Below are positions 48,788 to 60,266 of a stretch of 64,000 nt of DNA, piece after piece. The notes beneath the pieces are model-generated. The model saw only the letters and a program-made list of their open reading frames with translations, ran no database searches and was not told where the DNA came from. The DNA comes from Heterotrichella gracilis. Lineage: Eukaryota > Sar > Xanthophyceae > Tribonematales > Xanthonemataceae. Numbering within the stretch: the stretch's first letter is position 1; every line of letters begins with the position of its first letter. Location: positions 1 through 64,000 of the forward strand of contig JAULBX010025830.1 in the NCBI GenBank assembly GCA_032358255.1, in the 5' to 3' direction. Position numbers and translations under genes: made by a program.

Positions 48788-49449
48788 GGCGCGATCCCCG
48801 CCTCGCCCATGGGCCAGCCAGCCTTCTTCCCTCGCTACTTCCCACCAGTCGCTCCCCTGGCTGAAAGGGAAGTACCACCTGCCTGGAGACGCCACCAGGA
48901 GGAACCTATGGGGACACTTGCCTGCCAATGGGGGCGCGCCGTTGGCCAGACAAGCAGGTGGTTCAGGGGGTGACCCCTCCCAGGCACCTCCCAAGGCCCC
49001 CTCACCGGCGCCAGCACAGGGTGCCACCAGCCAGCCCCGGGCGCGTGGCACTGCAAGCTTCTACTGCCCGCTGACCAAGGTGCGAACGCGTTGTCGCGCT
49101 GTATGTGCCAGGTGCAGGACTTGACAGTCGTACGATGGGAGAAGTGGTCAAACTTAGAATGATGGGGTGATCTTTTTGGTCAAAGGAAGACAAAATGTAT
49201 CGCATGATGTGCTGATTCAGGCCCATTTATTATGACGTTTCTTCGATTCCATGTGCAGGAGCTGCTGCGCGACCCTGTGATTGCTGCTGACGGCCACACT
49301 ATGAGACTGTTGCGCTACACGAGTGGCTTGCGGACCACACCACCTCCCCCGTCACAGGCGAGCCCCTGCAGCACAGCCACCTGTTCCCAAACCACGCTGT
49401 GCGATCTGCCATTGCAGCACTGAAGGAGGAAATGGGTCAAAGCGCATGA
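48788..49449 (+). pseudogene. U-box domain gene, frame disrupted (two 3' exons seen)
   Basis: U-box proteins are RING-like E3 ubiquitin ligases. Exon 48788-49079 encodes a Pro/Ala/Gln-rich linker (PPKAPSPAPAQGATSQ) ending in SFYCPLTK, the usual start of a U-box. Exon 49259-49449 continues ELLRDPVIAADGHT in frame. At about 49299-49303 the frame then breaks: the expected continuation YETVALHEWLADHTTSPVTG and EPLQHSHLFPNHAVRSAIAA is present one base out of register, as if one base were missing from the codon after GGCCAC. So this is either a pseudogene, a new mutation or an assembly error. The domain otherwise looks well conserved, which favours a recent change or an error. Upstream exons were not found. 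Confidence 0.6.
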
Positions 49450-50343
49450 GCGATCACTGGTTGGGCACATTGATGGGTTGGCATGAGGGGCATAACCACT
49501 GACTAGGCCACGTGTCCCACTTGCAGTCATTTTGAGAGTGATTTTGACTTTGTTATTCTTCCAGACTTGTGGCCATTATTGTCTGGCCACTGTCTAAACG
49601 TCATTGCTTAAAATGAGCATTCACAAAACTGTTACAGATGCTGTGTCAGGTCAATTGTTTTTCCTTTGTGTGCACATGTTTGAACCCTCGACTCTCAGTG
49701 CCTCTTGAGGGGGATGAGGAGAGTGAGACAGTGTATACACCACAATCAAGGACTGCCTGAAATTGTACATACCTCTCCTCTAGAAAAATCTGAGATATCA
49801 CCCTTGCATGCCTGCTTTCCCTGCCTTTCTATTATCTATCTTGGAAAGGAAAGATTAATAAAAATGGCCATGCATGTGACAGTTGGGGTGTAACATAGTA
49901 AGCTTCAAAGAGTGCAGCTGCTTCCTAATAAGAATATACTGCGTGCGCCCAGGCCTATTTGCCATGGCTGATCACTGCAGTTCATTGGGTCCCATTGGGT
50001 CACATATGCATATCCAAACCTATCCTCCTGCAGAGCCTCTACTCCTACAGATAGAAATTGCCACTGTGTGCATCCCCTTATTTGAGGTTTGGGTTGCAAA
50101 ACCTTACTGAGATGTGCGCAGAGCTGTATATGATACATGCATCGTGCTAAGCTAGATTTCTGAACGTCTGTATACTATTAGGAAAGTAGATGCCACTGTC
50201 GAAACGGCATTGCGCACTGTAAATGAGATGTCATTCAAGGATCACCGACTTCAGAGATAAACAACGTACAGCAATGTTGACAGCATGCATGCACTTGACA
50301 TTGACCAGCATGCTGCTCATATGTCACTCGACCCTGGCAAGAT
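49450..50343. other. Convergent interval U-box gene / OSCA, no gene recognised
   Basis: About 900 AT-richer bases between convergent stops, presumably the two 3' UTRs. No coding signal or repeat of note. Confidence 0.4.
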
Positions 50344-53300
50344 TCACACGCTCTTGCGTGCATCCCCCTCCGAGACTGCGGGTGGCACCTCCTCGCCCCC
50401 TGCCCCCACCCTCCACTCCTGCGCCTCCAGCATAACCTCATCATACTCCCCCTCATCTACCTGGAACGAGGGGCTCAGGTACAGGGCATCGGCTTCTCCT
50501 CCGCTGCCATCCTCATTAGGGGGCCCACGTCGCGCCTGCAGAAGGGGGGTGCATGTTTCCCCCGGGCCGATTTCCCATTGGTCGAGCGACAAGGTGAGAT
50601 TGTTTTGTCGCGCCTGCATGGGAGGGAGGGGGGATTTTGCCCCAATTCCCATTAAATGCCACATGTGGCAGGCAGGTATGTTAAACCCAACTCCTGTATA
50701 TTAAAGGTTTGTACAGAAAATGTATGACCCTGCTGAAGCAAGGGTGGTAAGTGACATTTAATTGTCTAAGACTTTGTGGACATGAGATATGCATCTGCAT
50801 ATCTCACCCAACCACCGCCACACAGGAGCAAACACGGGCCCCACTACCATCGCCACACCCTACCTTGTCTTCCTCATCCATCCTGTCCAGCCCAGTGGCA
50901 TCGTGCAGCGACAGCCGGCTGAGCGGCAGCCCAAACTCTGTGCTGGTTGCGTTCCACATGAGGATGGTGAGCAGGGCGGTGGGGACTGTGAGCACGGCAG
51001 GGAGCCATGCCTTCTTGATGAGCAGGATTGCCACCATAGCGATGTTGAAGATGAAGGCGGAGGTCATGATGTGGGGGAACACTTGCGCCCACAGCTGCGC
51101 GGATGGAAGGGTTGGGGTGGGGTTTGGAATTTTGGGTCATGATTGGTTCACCAGCCCAGGCTGGTTCCTGGGATTGTTTAAACCCATTTTTTAAAAGGAA
51201 ATAACCCTTAGGGTAGTACACCTAAACAGCTGGAGTCTTCCACGCTTTGGTACCAACCCCATTCCCATCTTATTGGCAGTTCTAAGCACATCATGACACT
51301 TTGCCACAACACTCCGACATGGGTTAGATGGCCCATTCACCACAGCCGACCATTTGCTGCTCCAAGTGTATGCATCACATGCCCGCATTACCCCAGATCC
51401 CGCCACTCACCAGCCCACCGCTCTCAAACTGCTGCTCAAACACGTATGCCAGCTGGTACTTGCTGATGATCAGCCGCACCCCAAAGTACAGCACCGCGCA
51501 GGGGCAGATCAGGGGGGAGATCATGCAGAACACCAGGAGCAGGAGGATGGCAATGGAGTCGTCCGCCACCTCATCGCCCCAGGTCACGGTCTGCTCCTGC
51601 CATGTGCGGCTGCGGGCGCGCTCGGTGGCGGCCATGCGGGACCGGATCTGGAACATGATGAGGCCAAAGATGCGCAGCATGGAGATGGGCTTGGCGGACA
51701 GGGCCTGCGGGTGGGTTGGAGGGTTGGTGGCTGTGTGGGGGGGAGGTGTGTTTGAGGAGGCAAGGGACGTGAGGGAGCACGGCTGCAATATGCATGGTGC
51801 AGTTGTCATGCGTGCCAGGGGCCATGGAACACATCAACCCTACCATCAGCCCTGTCCTCCTAGCAGCCTTCAGACACCGTTTCCTGACACCCAGCACCCA
51901 CCTGCAGGATGAGGTATGTCATGAAGAACACCGCTGTCTGCGGCGCGGCTGTGCCCAGTATGGTGACGATGGATGAGGGGTTGCTGGTCAGCTGCTTGAG
52001 CTGGCCAAACACGGAGCCGCCGATCATGCTGCCGAAGAACACAGTCACAACCTGCGAGTGCGTGCCTCAAGAGTCATCATCCAAGTCAGCCAACTGTGTA
52101 ACATAAGATCGTGTTTTGTATATGTTCATGCAGAATCGCAGGGTTTTAGGGTTTACAATTCAATGCCCAAACTGGCAGGAGGAGTGCGCAAAGAGTTTCC
52201 AGGTGTTACGAATTGAGGGTGAGATGTACCCGGGTGTCCTCTATGGATTGCTGCTCGATGTACCAAACATCTTGAGTACAGGTTTCACACATCGAGACAT
52301 GATATAAGCACTGCCAGGACATCGTTTTTGAGTACAGGCTTGTGTAAGGCTGGCTGCATACTAGGCCGTACCGATGCAATGAACGCAGTCAAGGAAGGCT
52401 TAGTCGTTGTGATAACTTGAAAGGTGCTGCCTGGCCCTTGAGGGATCTTGCAACGTGCGGGTATGTCTCAATCAAGTAGGTGCATGCATGTCGTTCGCAA
52501 CTTCTTGTTGCTTCGTATGGCCCGTGATGACTTCACACCAAAACTGCAAATTTGCTGTTTGCAGTTCCGGAATGAAGTATGACAAAGCATGTGAAACAAC
52601 CAGAAGCTTGCGGAAGACTGATTGCATCTCTCTGAGGGAGACGTACCCGCACAGCGCAAGTCCTTACGAGGGCCAGGGCAGCGCTAGCAGGAATCACCGG
52701 GGTGGGTTTTGATAATTAAACCCGGAAGCACAAGACCATTGAAGTAGTAAATTTGAGGGATGATTGGACAAGCCTATTTGCCTGTCCACACCACCTGGCA
52801 ATTCGGATATCAGGCCACTTCTTACAGCGAAATTAAAGGTTTAGCTCTTGGAATTTATGGAATCAAGTGAATAAAGGCAAAGCACTCCCTAGGAGCCAAA
52901 GCACTGCCTAAAGTTTTAGGGTTATGGGTAGCCTGGCCGCACCTGGAATGCAAAGTATTTCCACAGCAGCCCATAGTCCAGCTCATAGGTCGATGTCACC
53001 CCCTCTACGCGGGTCATGAGGGTGAGGATGGAGGGGAGCACAAGCAGGAAGATGCGCAGGGCAAGGGCTGCAAGGGGTGAGGGAAGCAGTGTTGATATCA
53101 GAGAACAGATGTTAAATACTTGTCTGTTATTTATTAATTGCAGGGACAGGCCTCAGGCTGCAGGGTGGCTTACAGGGTGTCACATGTTGAGACGGGGCAA
53201 AGTGAGTGTCTAGGTGTGGCATTGCTCTGCCCTGAAATCAGCGCACAAGTTGCTCATGATGACATTGACACATGCCCTGCACCCTACTCTGCCTCGGGCA

Positions 53301-56300
53301 ATGTAGGCGTCACTACACCATTAGGCAACATGTGTAGGCATCACCACACCCACGAATGTAGCCACCCTAGGACCCCCCTGGATACCCACTTGGCAGCACG
53401 GCGGTCATGAGCGACTCGAGCACAGGGATTGCGCTGAAGTCGATGTACAGGTTGCTGGAGATGATGCCCTGGATGGCCCCCACGGGGATCAAGAAGAACA
53501 GCGTGAGCAGTATGAAGAGGGCGGTGATGATCAGCTTGCGCACGCTGCGCTCCCACTGCCGCATCCTGCGTGACGGGAAAGGGGGGTGAGGTGACTGCTG
53601 CAGCAAGGCCAAATTGTGCACAAGGATAGTATTGTGAACTTGCTGCTCAATATGTTGTCCTGGAGCGCCCCTACAGGGATCAGGAGGAGAAGTGTGCACT
53701 ATGAAGAGAGGGGTGATGATCAGTTGGCGCACGCTGCCCTGCTACTGCCGCATGCCGCGTGATGAAACAGGAAGTGAGGTAATTGCAAGTGTGCTGAGTC
53801 AGTCACCACTGCAATCATGTCATGGCAGCAGTGTAAGCAATGGGCTTCCTCTGTGGGGGTCATCGCAACAGTGTTCAACAAGCTTACGTTACGCGGAAGC
53901 AAGGGAACTGCTACTCTGGCTGTGCTTAGTACAGCGCTAACAACAGTGTGGGTATGGTGCCGCCACGTACAAGGTGGTATACCCTTGAGTCTACAGATGG
54001 CGGCGGGGAGGAGGAGGATGTGGCACCAATTCAACACCATCCTACTACCTGACACAAAATCTGTAGACTGAAGAGCATACCACCTTCTAAGTGGCGGCAC
54101 CATACCCACACCGTTCTAGCACACGCTTGTGCAAGGGCATTGCTACTCTGCCTGGATGTTGTACAGGGTTGGAATCCTTTTACACAATACGAAGTACCAT
54201 ACCCTAGCATTGGCCACAGCACGTCCAGCACGGAACCTGACAAGGGTTTTCCAGTTTTATCAGCTTACCCTAGCATTGGCCACAGCACGTCCAGCAAGGA
54301 ACCTGACAAGGGTTTTCCAGTATTATCAGCTTACCCTAGCATTGGCCACAGCACGTCCTTGGGCGCAGGCGCAGGCTGGGTCTGCCATGCTGACCGGTCG
54401 TGGCTCATGAGGGCAGTGGAGGCAATTGCCTGGGCGGTGCGTGTCCTGGTAAAACAAAGGGGACACAAAGACTTATATATGGTTGATCCATTTAATTTGA
54501 CATTCCGGATTGAGTGAGGGTTTCTTAGTGTATACCGCACGTGCTAGAATAATGCCACATTATCCTGGTCCTGGGTGAGTATGCATACAATGTGGACGCG
54601 GTTCATTAGGGCCATCGGTTGAGGAGATGCCCTGGGTTGTACAAGCAGCTGGTTGGGGGGGATAAAAAAAAGGAAATCAACTCAAATTATAAAAGAGTCG
54701 CTTAGCGTAGCCTATATGACCATGCCTATGGTGTGCAACCTAATGCTGGATGGCAATTTATGCCGGAAGGGCAAACCAACCCCGTTCCCTGCTGAAACGC
54801 ATGCAAACAGAGAGCAGAAACATTGAGGTACCGGAATAAGTTTGGTTCACCTTTGTCGAGCTCACAATTCAACTACTTCTGGTACCTCACTTGCTGCTCT
54901 CCATATGCAATGCAGTTCAGCAGCAAATGGGGTTGTTTTGCCCTTTCTGCACACTCCCTTCCAGCATTAGGTTGCAAACCATGGCCTATACGGTATACGC
55001 ATTATTGCAATTAGCGAAATTTGTCGCCAAAAGCCACATCTGATGTAGGTTTTCACAGGGCCAACGGTACAGACACAGAGTAAGCCCTCCTGCCTACCGC
55101 ATCGCCTCCCACAACCTAGGGTTTTAGTTCAGGGTTCAGAAGGGTTCTTATACGAGAACGACACAAAAACAAAGGGAAAGTCCTTCTGCCTTGCCTCCTG
55201 CTGCTGCTAGGGTTTTAGTGCAGGGTTCAGACGGGTTTCACAACGAGGCCGTCACAAACGCAGAGAAGAAGTCCTTCTGCCGGCCGCACCTCCTCTCTGC
55301 TAGGGTTTTGGTGCAGGGTTCAGTAGGGTTTCACATACGAAAACGTCACAAATGCAGAGGGGAAATCCTTCTGCCTGGCCGCCTGCTGCTGCTCCCCCAT
55401 CAGCCGGTGCAGCTCGCCCAGTCGGGCGGTCAAAAACTCCAGGGAATCCACCTTGCGCGGGGTTTTGCCATAGCGATCCAGGCCCCAGCGGCCATAGCGC
55501 ATGCCGATCACACGGGTCTGTGGTGCAGGGGGTAGCTCAGGATTCAAAGTCAAGGTCGAGTATTAAGGTGCACAACTATTTGCACAATTGCATTGTAAGT
55601 TTTACATTAAGTTTTTACTTTTAAAAACCAGCTGCCACTCAGCAAGTGCACACACACTGAAGCCAGAAAGTGATCGCCCATATGTAAGGCATTACTGAAC
55701 CGGGTCTAATATGCCCAGACCACGCTCATTGTCTTTACTTCATTACCCACACACCACCTCCATAAATCATATCTAAATGCTTACACCACGCCCAACCTGC
55801 TGCCGTAAGGCATTACTGAACCGGGTCTAATATGCCCAGACCACGCTCATTGCCTTTACTTCATTACCCACACACCACCTCCATAAACCATATCTAAATG
55901 CTTACACCACGCCCCACCTGCTGCCTCTTGATTGGCTTCCCCTTCTGCTTGAGTGATGCATACTCGTCCAGCAGGTCCATCAGGCTCCGCAGCACTGAAT
56001 GGTACTCCTGGTAGCTGCCGTCAAGGTCTGAGGTGTTGTGCGCAATGTGCACCGCGGATATGGCATGGGGCCCATACACGTCTGTGAACTCATGCTGCAC
56101 CATCTGTGTGGGAGCGGGAACTATTCATTGACACATGCACGAGTAGACTGAAAAGAGAACAAGCATGTATAACACCTTTTTCAATACTGGGAATTGAGAT
56201 CAAGCGCCATATATTTAGCACCACATGCCATGTGCACCCTCCAAGAATGTATAAATTGTACAGGGAGTGGGGGCCATACACATCTGAAAACTCATTGTGC

Positions 56301-59300
56301 AGCATCTGCTGCGGCCTGTGCATCCCTGAGCATCCCTACCTCCTGAGCGCTCATCCCCTGGGCCATCATCTCATCCGCCTGCTCCCACACATCAAAGTTC
56401 TCCTGTTGCCCCCGGCCGCCACCTGGCACCAGGCCCCTCCCCTCGCTCCCCCTCCCATTGCCCTCCTCAACATCAGCTATCTCGGGATCTCCAGAGCTGC
56501 GCGGTAGGGATTTGTCACTCTCAGGGAGGGAGTTCGGGGTGAGGGCAGGCTGGGTGGCAGTGTTGCCCTTGCGAGTCCTGTGGGGGTGGGGGTGCGGGGT
56601 GAGACAATGGAGAGGTGGGGTGGAGCAACGCAGCGGAATATGAAGGCCAAGATTGCGTGTGTGAGTGCATGCATTGATAATCTGCAGCATTGGTTGATGA
56701 TCTGCAGGATTATGGTACACCGCTGTGTGATGCAAGGGTTTAAAGAAATGGGCAACGTACACCACATACAAACCGCACACACTCCCCCCCTTGCCCCTTT
56801 TTCCTCACTTTCTCTCCTCCTCCTCCCCAGGCGCCGTCCTCCGACCGCCCCCCTTGGACTGCGCAGACTTCCCCGGCCCCTTCACCCCCGCCTTGATGCG
56901 GTCCTTGGCGAACTTTGGCAAAAAGCGCAGCGCAGTGGAGTCCAGCCTCTCTGAGGGGGTGCCATAATCCACCCCAGGGATGTCAGTGACCAGCACAGTG
57001 TGCGAGGGCCCGCCATGGGGGCGGGTGGTGAGGTACTGGATGCGCAGCTGCACGGCGCCCTCGTAGGCGCGCCACACCATCTGCGGGGGGTTCAAATAGG
57101 GCGATTGTTGGGTGGATGGGTTACTGGCTATTGCGCTGCGGTGGGTGTGCATACTGTTTGCGGATGGGTGGATTGAGGGGTTGAATAGGGTTGGTAGGGT
57201 ATTTTGCAGGGCGGTGAGGAACTGGCTGCGCAGCTAATCTGTGCTTCAATAGGCGCACCACAAGATGTGCATTGCAGGGGTCTTTACGGGCAGGGCAGGG
57301 TATTTGCAGGTGGTGGTGGTGGTGAACAACTGAGCAGCAATGGGGTAGCCGCTATCCAAATGGGGTTTGGTAGGGTGCAGACAAGGATGATGAACACTGC
57401 ATATCTTATTGAGGCAATTAATGAGCAACGTGCGCGCATCAGGACAACACTATTGATCGATGCATGTGCAACCTTGTGGCCACGCCCATTACAGCAAGAT
57501 ATTGAGACACATATGTGTTGCCACCTTTTCTAGGCTTTAGGGTTTAGGGTGACACTGCATGTGAATATCCACGCAATGACCTGCACTCACCACGTAGAGC
57601 AGTATGCTGATGATCCACGTGACTGCCATGTGGGCGTACATGCGGGGGCTCCGGGCAGCGATGTTGGCCATGGTGGTCTGCACAACAAGGGGCAGGGGAA
57701 GGTGAATAGATTAAGAACAAACACATATTAACTTTTCGGGATGATCTCAACCACGCATTGCCCCATTCGAGTCGAATTATTATGCGTTTTTTGGCATTAA
57801 ATTTTCCAGATGTTAAGTTGAGGCTCTCCAGCCCACATCCACGACAGCTCAGGCTCCGGACCCAAAAACCTGCTTCCTAACCCCATGAGCCTATATATGG
57901 CACACCAAAATCATAAGCTCCTTTCATTTCCAATGGTGGCCTGAGAGAGAAGACAGCTGGTATCCATCGTCAGACAATCATGCTTGCTCATGCACTGCTG
58001 TAGGCGGAGCATCCCTATGCGCAGGAAGCTGAGCTGTTGCTTAGGAGAAGTTTGGGCTTGTACCCCTGCCTGCTGCCCACACAGCGGGGTAGGGGAACAG
58101 ATCCAAACCTGTTCCTAAGTAACGGCACACCTTCTTGCACATAGGGGTGCTCTGCCTCGACGGCTGCATCAAAAACCATGGTCCGACTACGGGGGTCTTG
58201 TCTACTAGGCTGGCTCTCTGGATTTACTTCACTCACCAAAGCCTTTGTATCCAAGACGAGGCATGTTTATGAACGCATGCAATGCATTATTTGAATACCT
58301 CTTGCCTGTGTATTTTCCTCTTAAAATACCATGCTGCAAGCCAAACATACCAGTCTAACATATATTTCTTGTCCGTTATTTGTCTATTTCATTTTCCTTG
58401 TTTATGATTTTCCCCCTTGAGTCGCATGCTGCACGGCCCACTGGGACCATGTCACTGTACCGGTTGTGACTGTCACTGGTCTGAAAGCCCATGCACATAG
58501 CTGCAGTCGTAGAGCGCCAATTGAGCTGCTAATGAGGTAAATCATAAGATCAGATCATATTGTACGTCTGGGACTACAACATGACTGGTCACAGGTCTAC
58601 AAACTTCCCGAAGCGCATCCCCATACCCCCTTAGCCACCACCACATGCAACCCACCTTGTCTAGGTTACTGAACTGATAGTCGCTGGCCTGGTAGTCTGG
58701 GTCATACCGCCAGCCATACAGCGAGTACGAGGAGCCAAGGGTCTGCTCTGGCTGGGGCAGTGGGGGGACCTCAGGCTTGTACTGCCACCACACCAGCCCA
58801 GGGGGGGCATCGGGGGTGGGCGCGTAGAATTCGGGGGCCTGCAGGGATGGGGGGTTCAGCTCAGGTGCAGGGTGGGGACAAAAATCAAAATAAAGTATAC
58901 AAAATAAACAAAGTAAATGAGTAACAGCTAAAAATAAACAAAACAAAAATAACACAATACCATGCATTGACAATAGTACACATGAAGCGCCTTGTCTCAA
59001 GGTGGCGCACTGACCTTTGTGAACTGTGGTGGCGACTTGGATGGCGTTCCCCCGGGCGAGGTAGGTGCGGGGGGTGGTATCCAGTAGGTGAAGGGGGATG
59101 GCTCTGTGCCACTGGTCAGCTTGGACACCTCCCCACCCTGCAAATAAATAAACAAATAAATAAATATATATCTACCCTCCTCGTCTCACGAATGAGGGCG
59201 TTGGTTGAGGAAGAGACACTCCCCATCCTGCATACATGCCCCGTGCCACTCGAATGTAACATTGTGCAGCATTACAAGATGACATTGGCATCATCCATGG

Positions 59301-60266
59301 AGGGAGGTGCATAGCTATAGCGCTGGCGCAAAGCTGGGCTTGAGGCACAACGAGAGCAGTTGCAAGGCAGGGGCAATGCGCAATCTTGTAGCCCCCAACC
59401 CCTTGCACTATCTAGTGCCTCTCGGCTAGAGTTCCCATGTCTGGTACAACCAGCTCTTCAGCCAATGTCAGCATGCATGCAATCGGTGCAAACACACACA
59501 GCTGTGAAATGCATCACTGGCTGACAGCCAAGCCATGGTTGCATATCGGCGGGTGCACAAGTCAAATTCGTTGGCAGACACACCAGAGGCAGGTAAGTTG
59601 TAGGATACATGATCAGTATCCCTTCACAACAGGCTGGAAAAAAACCCAAAGGGCTTAAGTGATGCAGCACGCATCCTATGACCAAAATGAACAACGTGGT
59701 GCTATGGCCTTGGCTTTAGGGTTTAGGGGTTAGGGTGCGCTTGTATGAGGCACGGGACAGGGTGGTAGGGGCAGGATTTGTGCGGATTGCTCACCGTTGC
59801 ATTGATTGGCAGGATGATAGCACCACAGATGAAGGTCAGCGCCAGAGCAAGCGTGAACCCTGCATTTGGGGTGGGTGGTGTCAGGGCGGCATGCGGCCAT
59901 GTCAAAATTCCATGTTGACCAGAGGTGTGGGTATTTGAAGTTCAATTACACAGGGCAGTGTTTGTAGCATGGAATTTCCACAGTGTATGACTTACCAAAC
60001 CACAGGATGCGGAGGTACATAGCCGAATCATAGCCAGCGAGGGAAATAATATCTGACTCTGTCTGTTTAGAAGCTGCTGGTATCCAGCCTCCAATACTCG
60101 TGGGTACTGGCGTGGGCTTGTGCTTGGATTTGCGCTGCCCTTTGGGGTTGTAAAAGAGCTTTGTGGTGGGCAGACGGAGCAGAATGGCTAGAATGAGAAA
60201 GGCTATCGCACCCACCAGCGCATTGAGCCCAATGGCGATGCCAAAGGACTTGCCGCTCGTGGCCAT
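50344..60266 (-). CDS. OSCA/CSC1-type mechanosensitive cation channel
   Basis: Calcium-permeable channel gated by osmotic or mechanical stress (DUF221, TMEM63 relatives). Sixteen exons in minus order: 60266-59996, 59859-59795, 59137-59015, 58838-58656, 57677-57591, 57080-56809, 56577-56340, 56103-55918, 55517-55339, 54445-54335, 53565-53390, 53067-52943, 52051-51902, 51704-51411, 51094-50864, 50535-50344. All phases close to give 960 residues, somewhat longer than plant OSCAs (about 710-800). TM0 is GLNALVGAIAFLILAILLRL, followed by LALALTFICGAIILPINAT and MYAHMAVTWIISILLYV. The cytosolic region has HTVLVTDIPGVDYGTPSERL and AFVTFSTRTAQAIASTALMS. The pore domain has LFFLIPVGAIQGIISSNLY, LALRIFLLVLPSILTLMTRV, TAVFFMTYLILQ and LICPCAVLYFGVRLIISKYQ. 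The extra length lies in a low-complexity insert near residues 330-410. The C terminus is acidic. Many introns hold tandem copies of exon edges. Confidence 0.95.
53640..53772 (-). repeat. Copy of OSCA exon 11, in intron 10
   Basis: About 130 bases repeat the exon 11 start and middle (53449-53578): shared GGTGATGATCAG, TGGCGCACGCTGC/TTGCGCACGCTGC, ACTGCCGCAT and CGTGATGAAACAGG versus CGTGACGGGAAAGG. Identity is roughly 75-80 percent with indels. Confidence 0.85.
54201..54350 (-). repeat. 66-bp tandem repeat across the OSCA exon 10 donor
   Basis: Units begin at 54201, 54267 and 54333, each starting ACCCTAGCATTGGCCACAGC then ACGTCC. The third overlaps the real end of exon 10 and its donor (GTAAGC at 54334-54329). 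The two intronic units each keep a GTAAG or GTATG donor-like site at the equivalent place and differ from each other at about two positions. Confidence 0.95.
55055..55375 (-). repeat. Serial copies of the OSCA exon 9 end and donor, in intron 9
   Basis: The real exon 9 end and donor lie near 55330-55380. Copies with falling similarity lie near 55250-55310, 55140-55215 and 55060-55115. The nearer ones share TCCTTCTGCC, CACAAACGCAGAG-like sequence, and GGGTTCAG plus GGGTTTCACA next to it. Spacing is about 70-115 bases. Confidence 0.85.
55684..55925 (-). repeat. 121-bp near-perfect direct repeat across the OSCA exon 8 donor
   Basis: Two adjacent copies start GTAAGGCATTACTGAACCGG at 55684 and 55805 and differ at only about three positions. 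The right-hand copy ends in the real exon 8 end and donor (CCCCACCTGCTGCC); the left-hand copy ends CCCAACCTGCTGCC, which removes the GT of the donor. Confidence 0.95.
56262..56300 (-). repeat. Copy of the OSCA exon 8 start, in intron 7
   Basis: GGGGGCCATACACATCTGAA then AACTCATTGTGCAGCATCTG matches GGGGCCCATACACGTCTGTG then AACTCATGCTGCACCATCTG at the real exon start (56067-56106). Confidence 0.85.
57208..57285 (-). repeat. Copy of the OSCA exon 6 start, in intron 5
   Basis: GCGGTGAGGAACTGGCTGCG then CAGCT, followed by TAGGCGCACCACAAGATGTG, matches GTGGTGAGGTACTGGATGCG then CAGCT and TAGGCGCGCCACACCATCTG at the real exon (57024-57085). Confidence 0.85.
57531..57550 (-). repeat. Telomere-type repeat in OSCA intron 5
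   Basis: TAGGCTTTAGGGTTTAGGGT lies about 40 bases from the exon 5 donor. A similar run (59714-59737) lies in intron 2. Confidence 0.8.
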
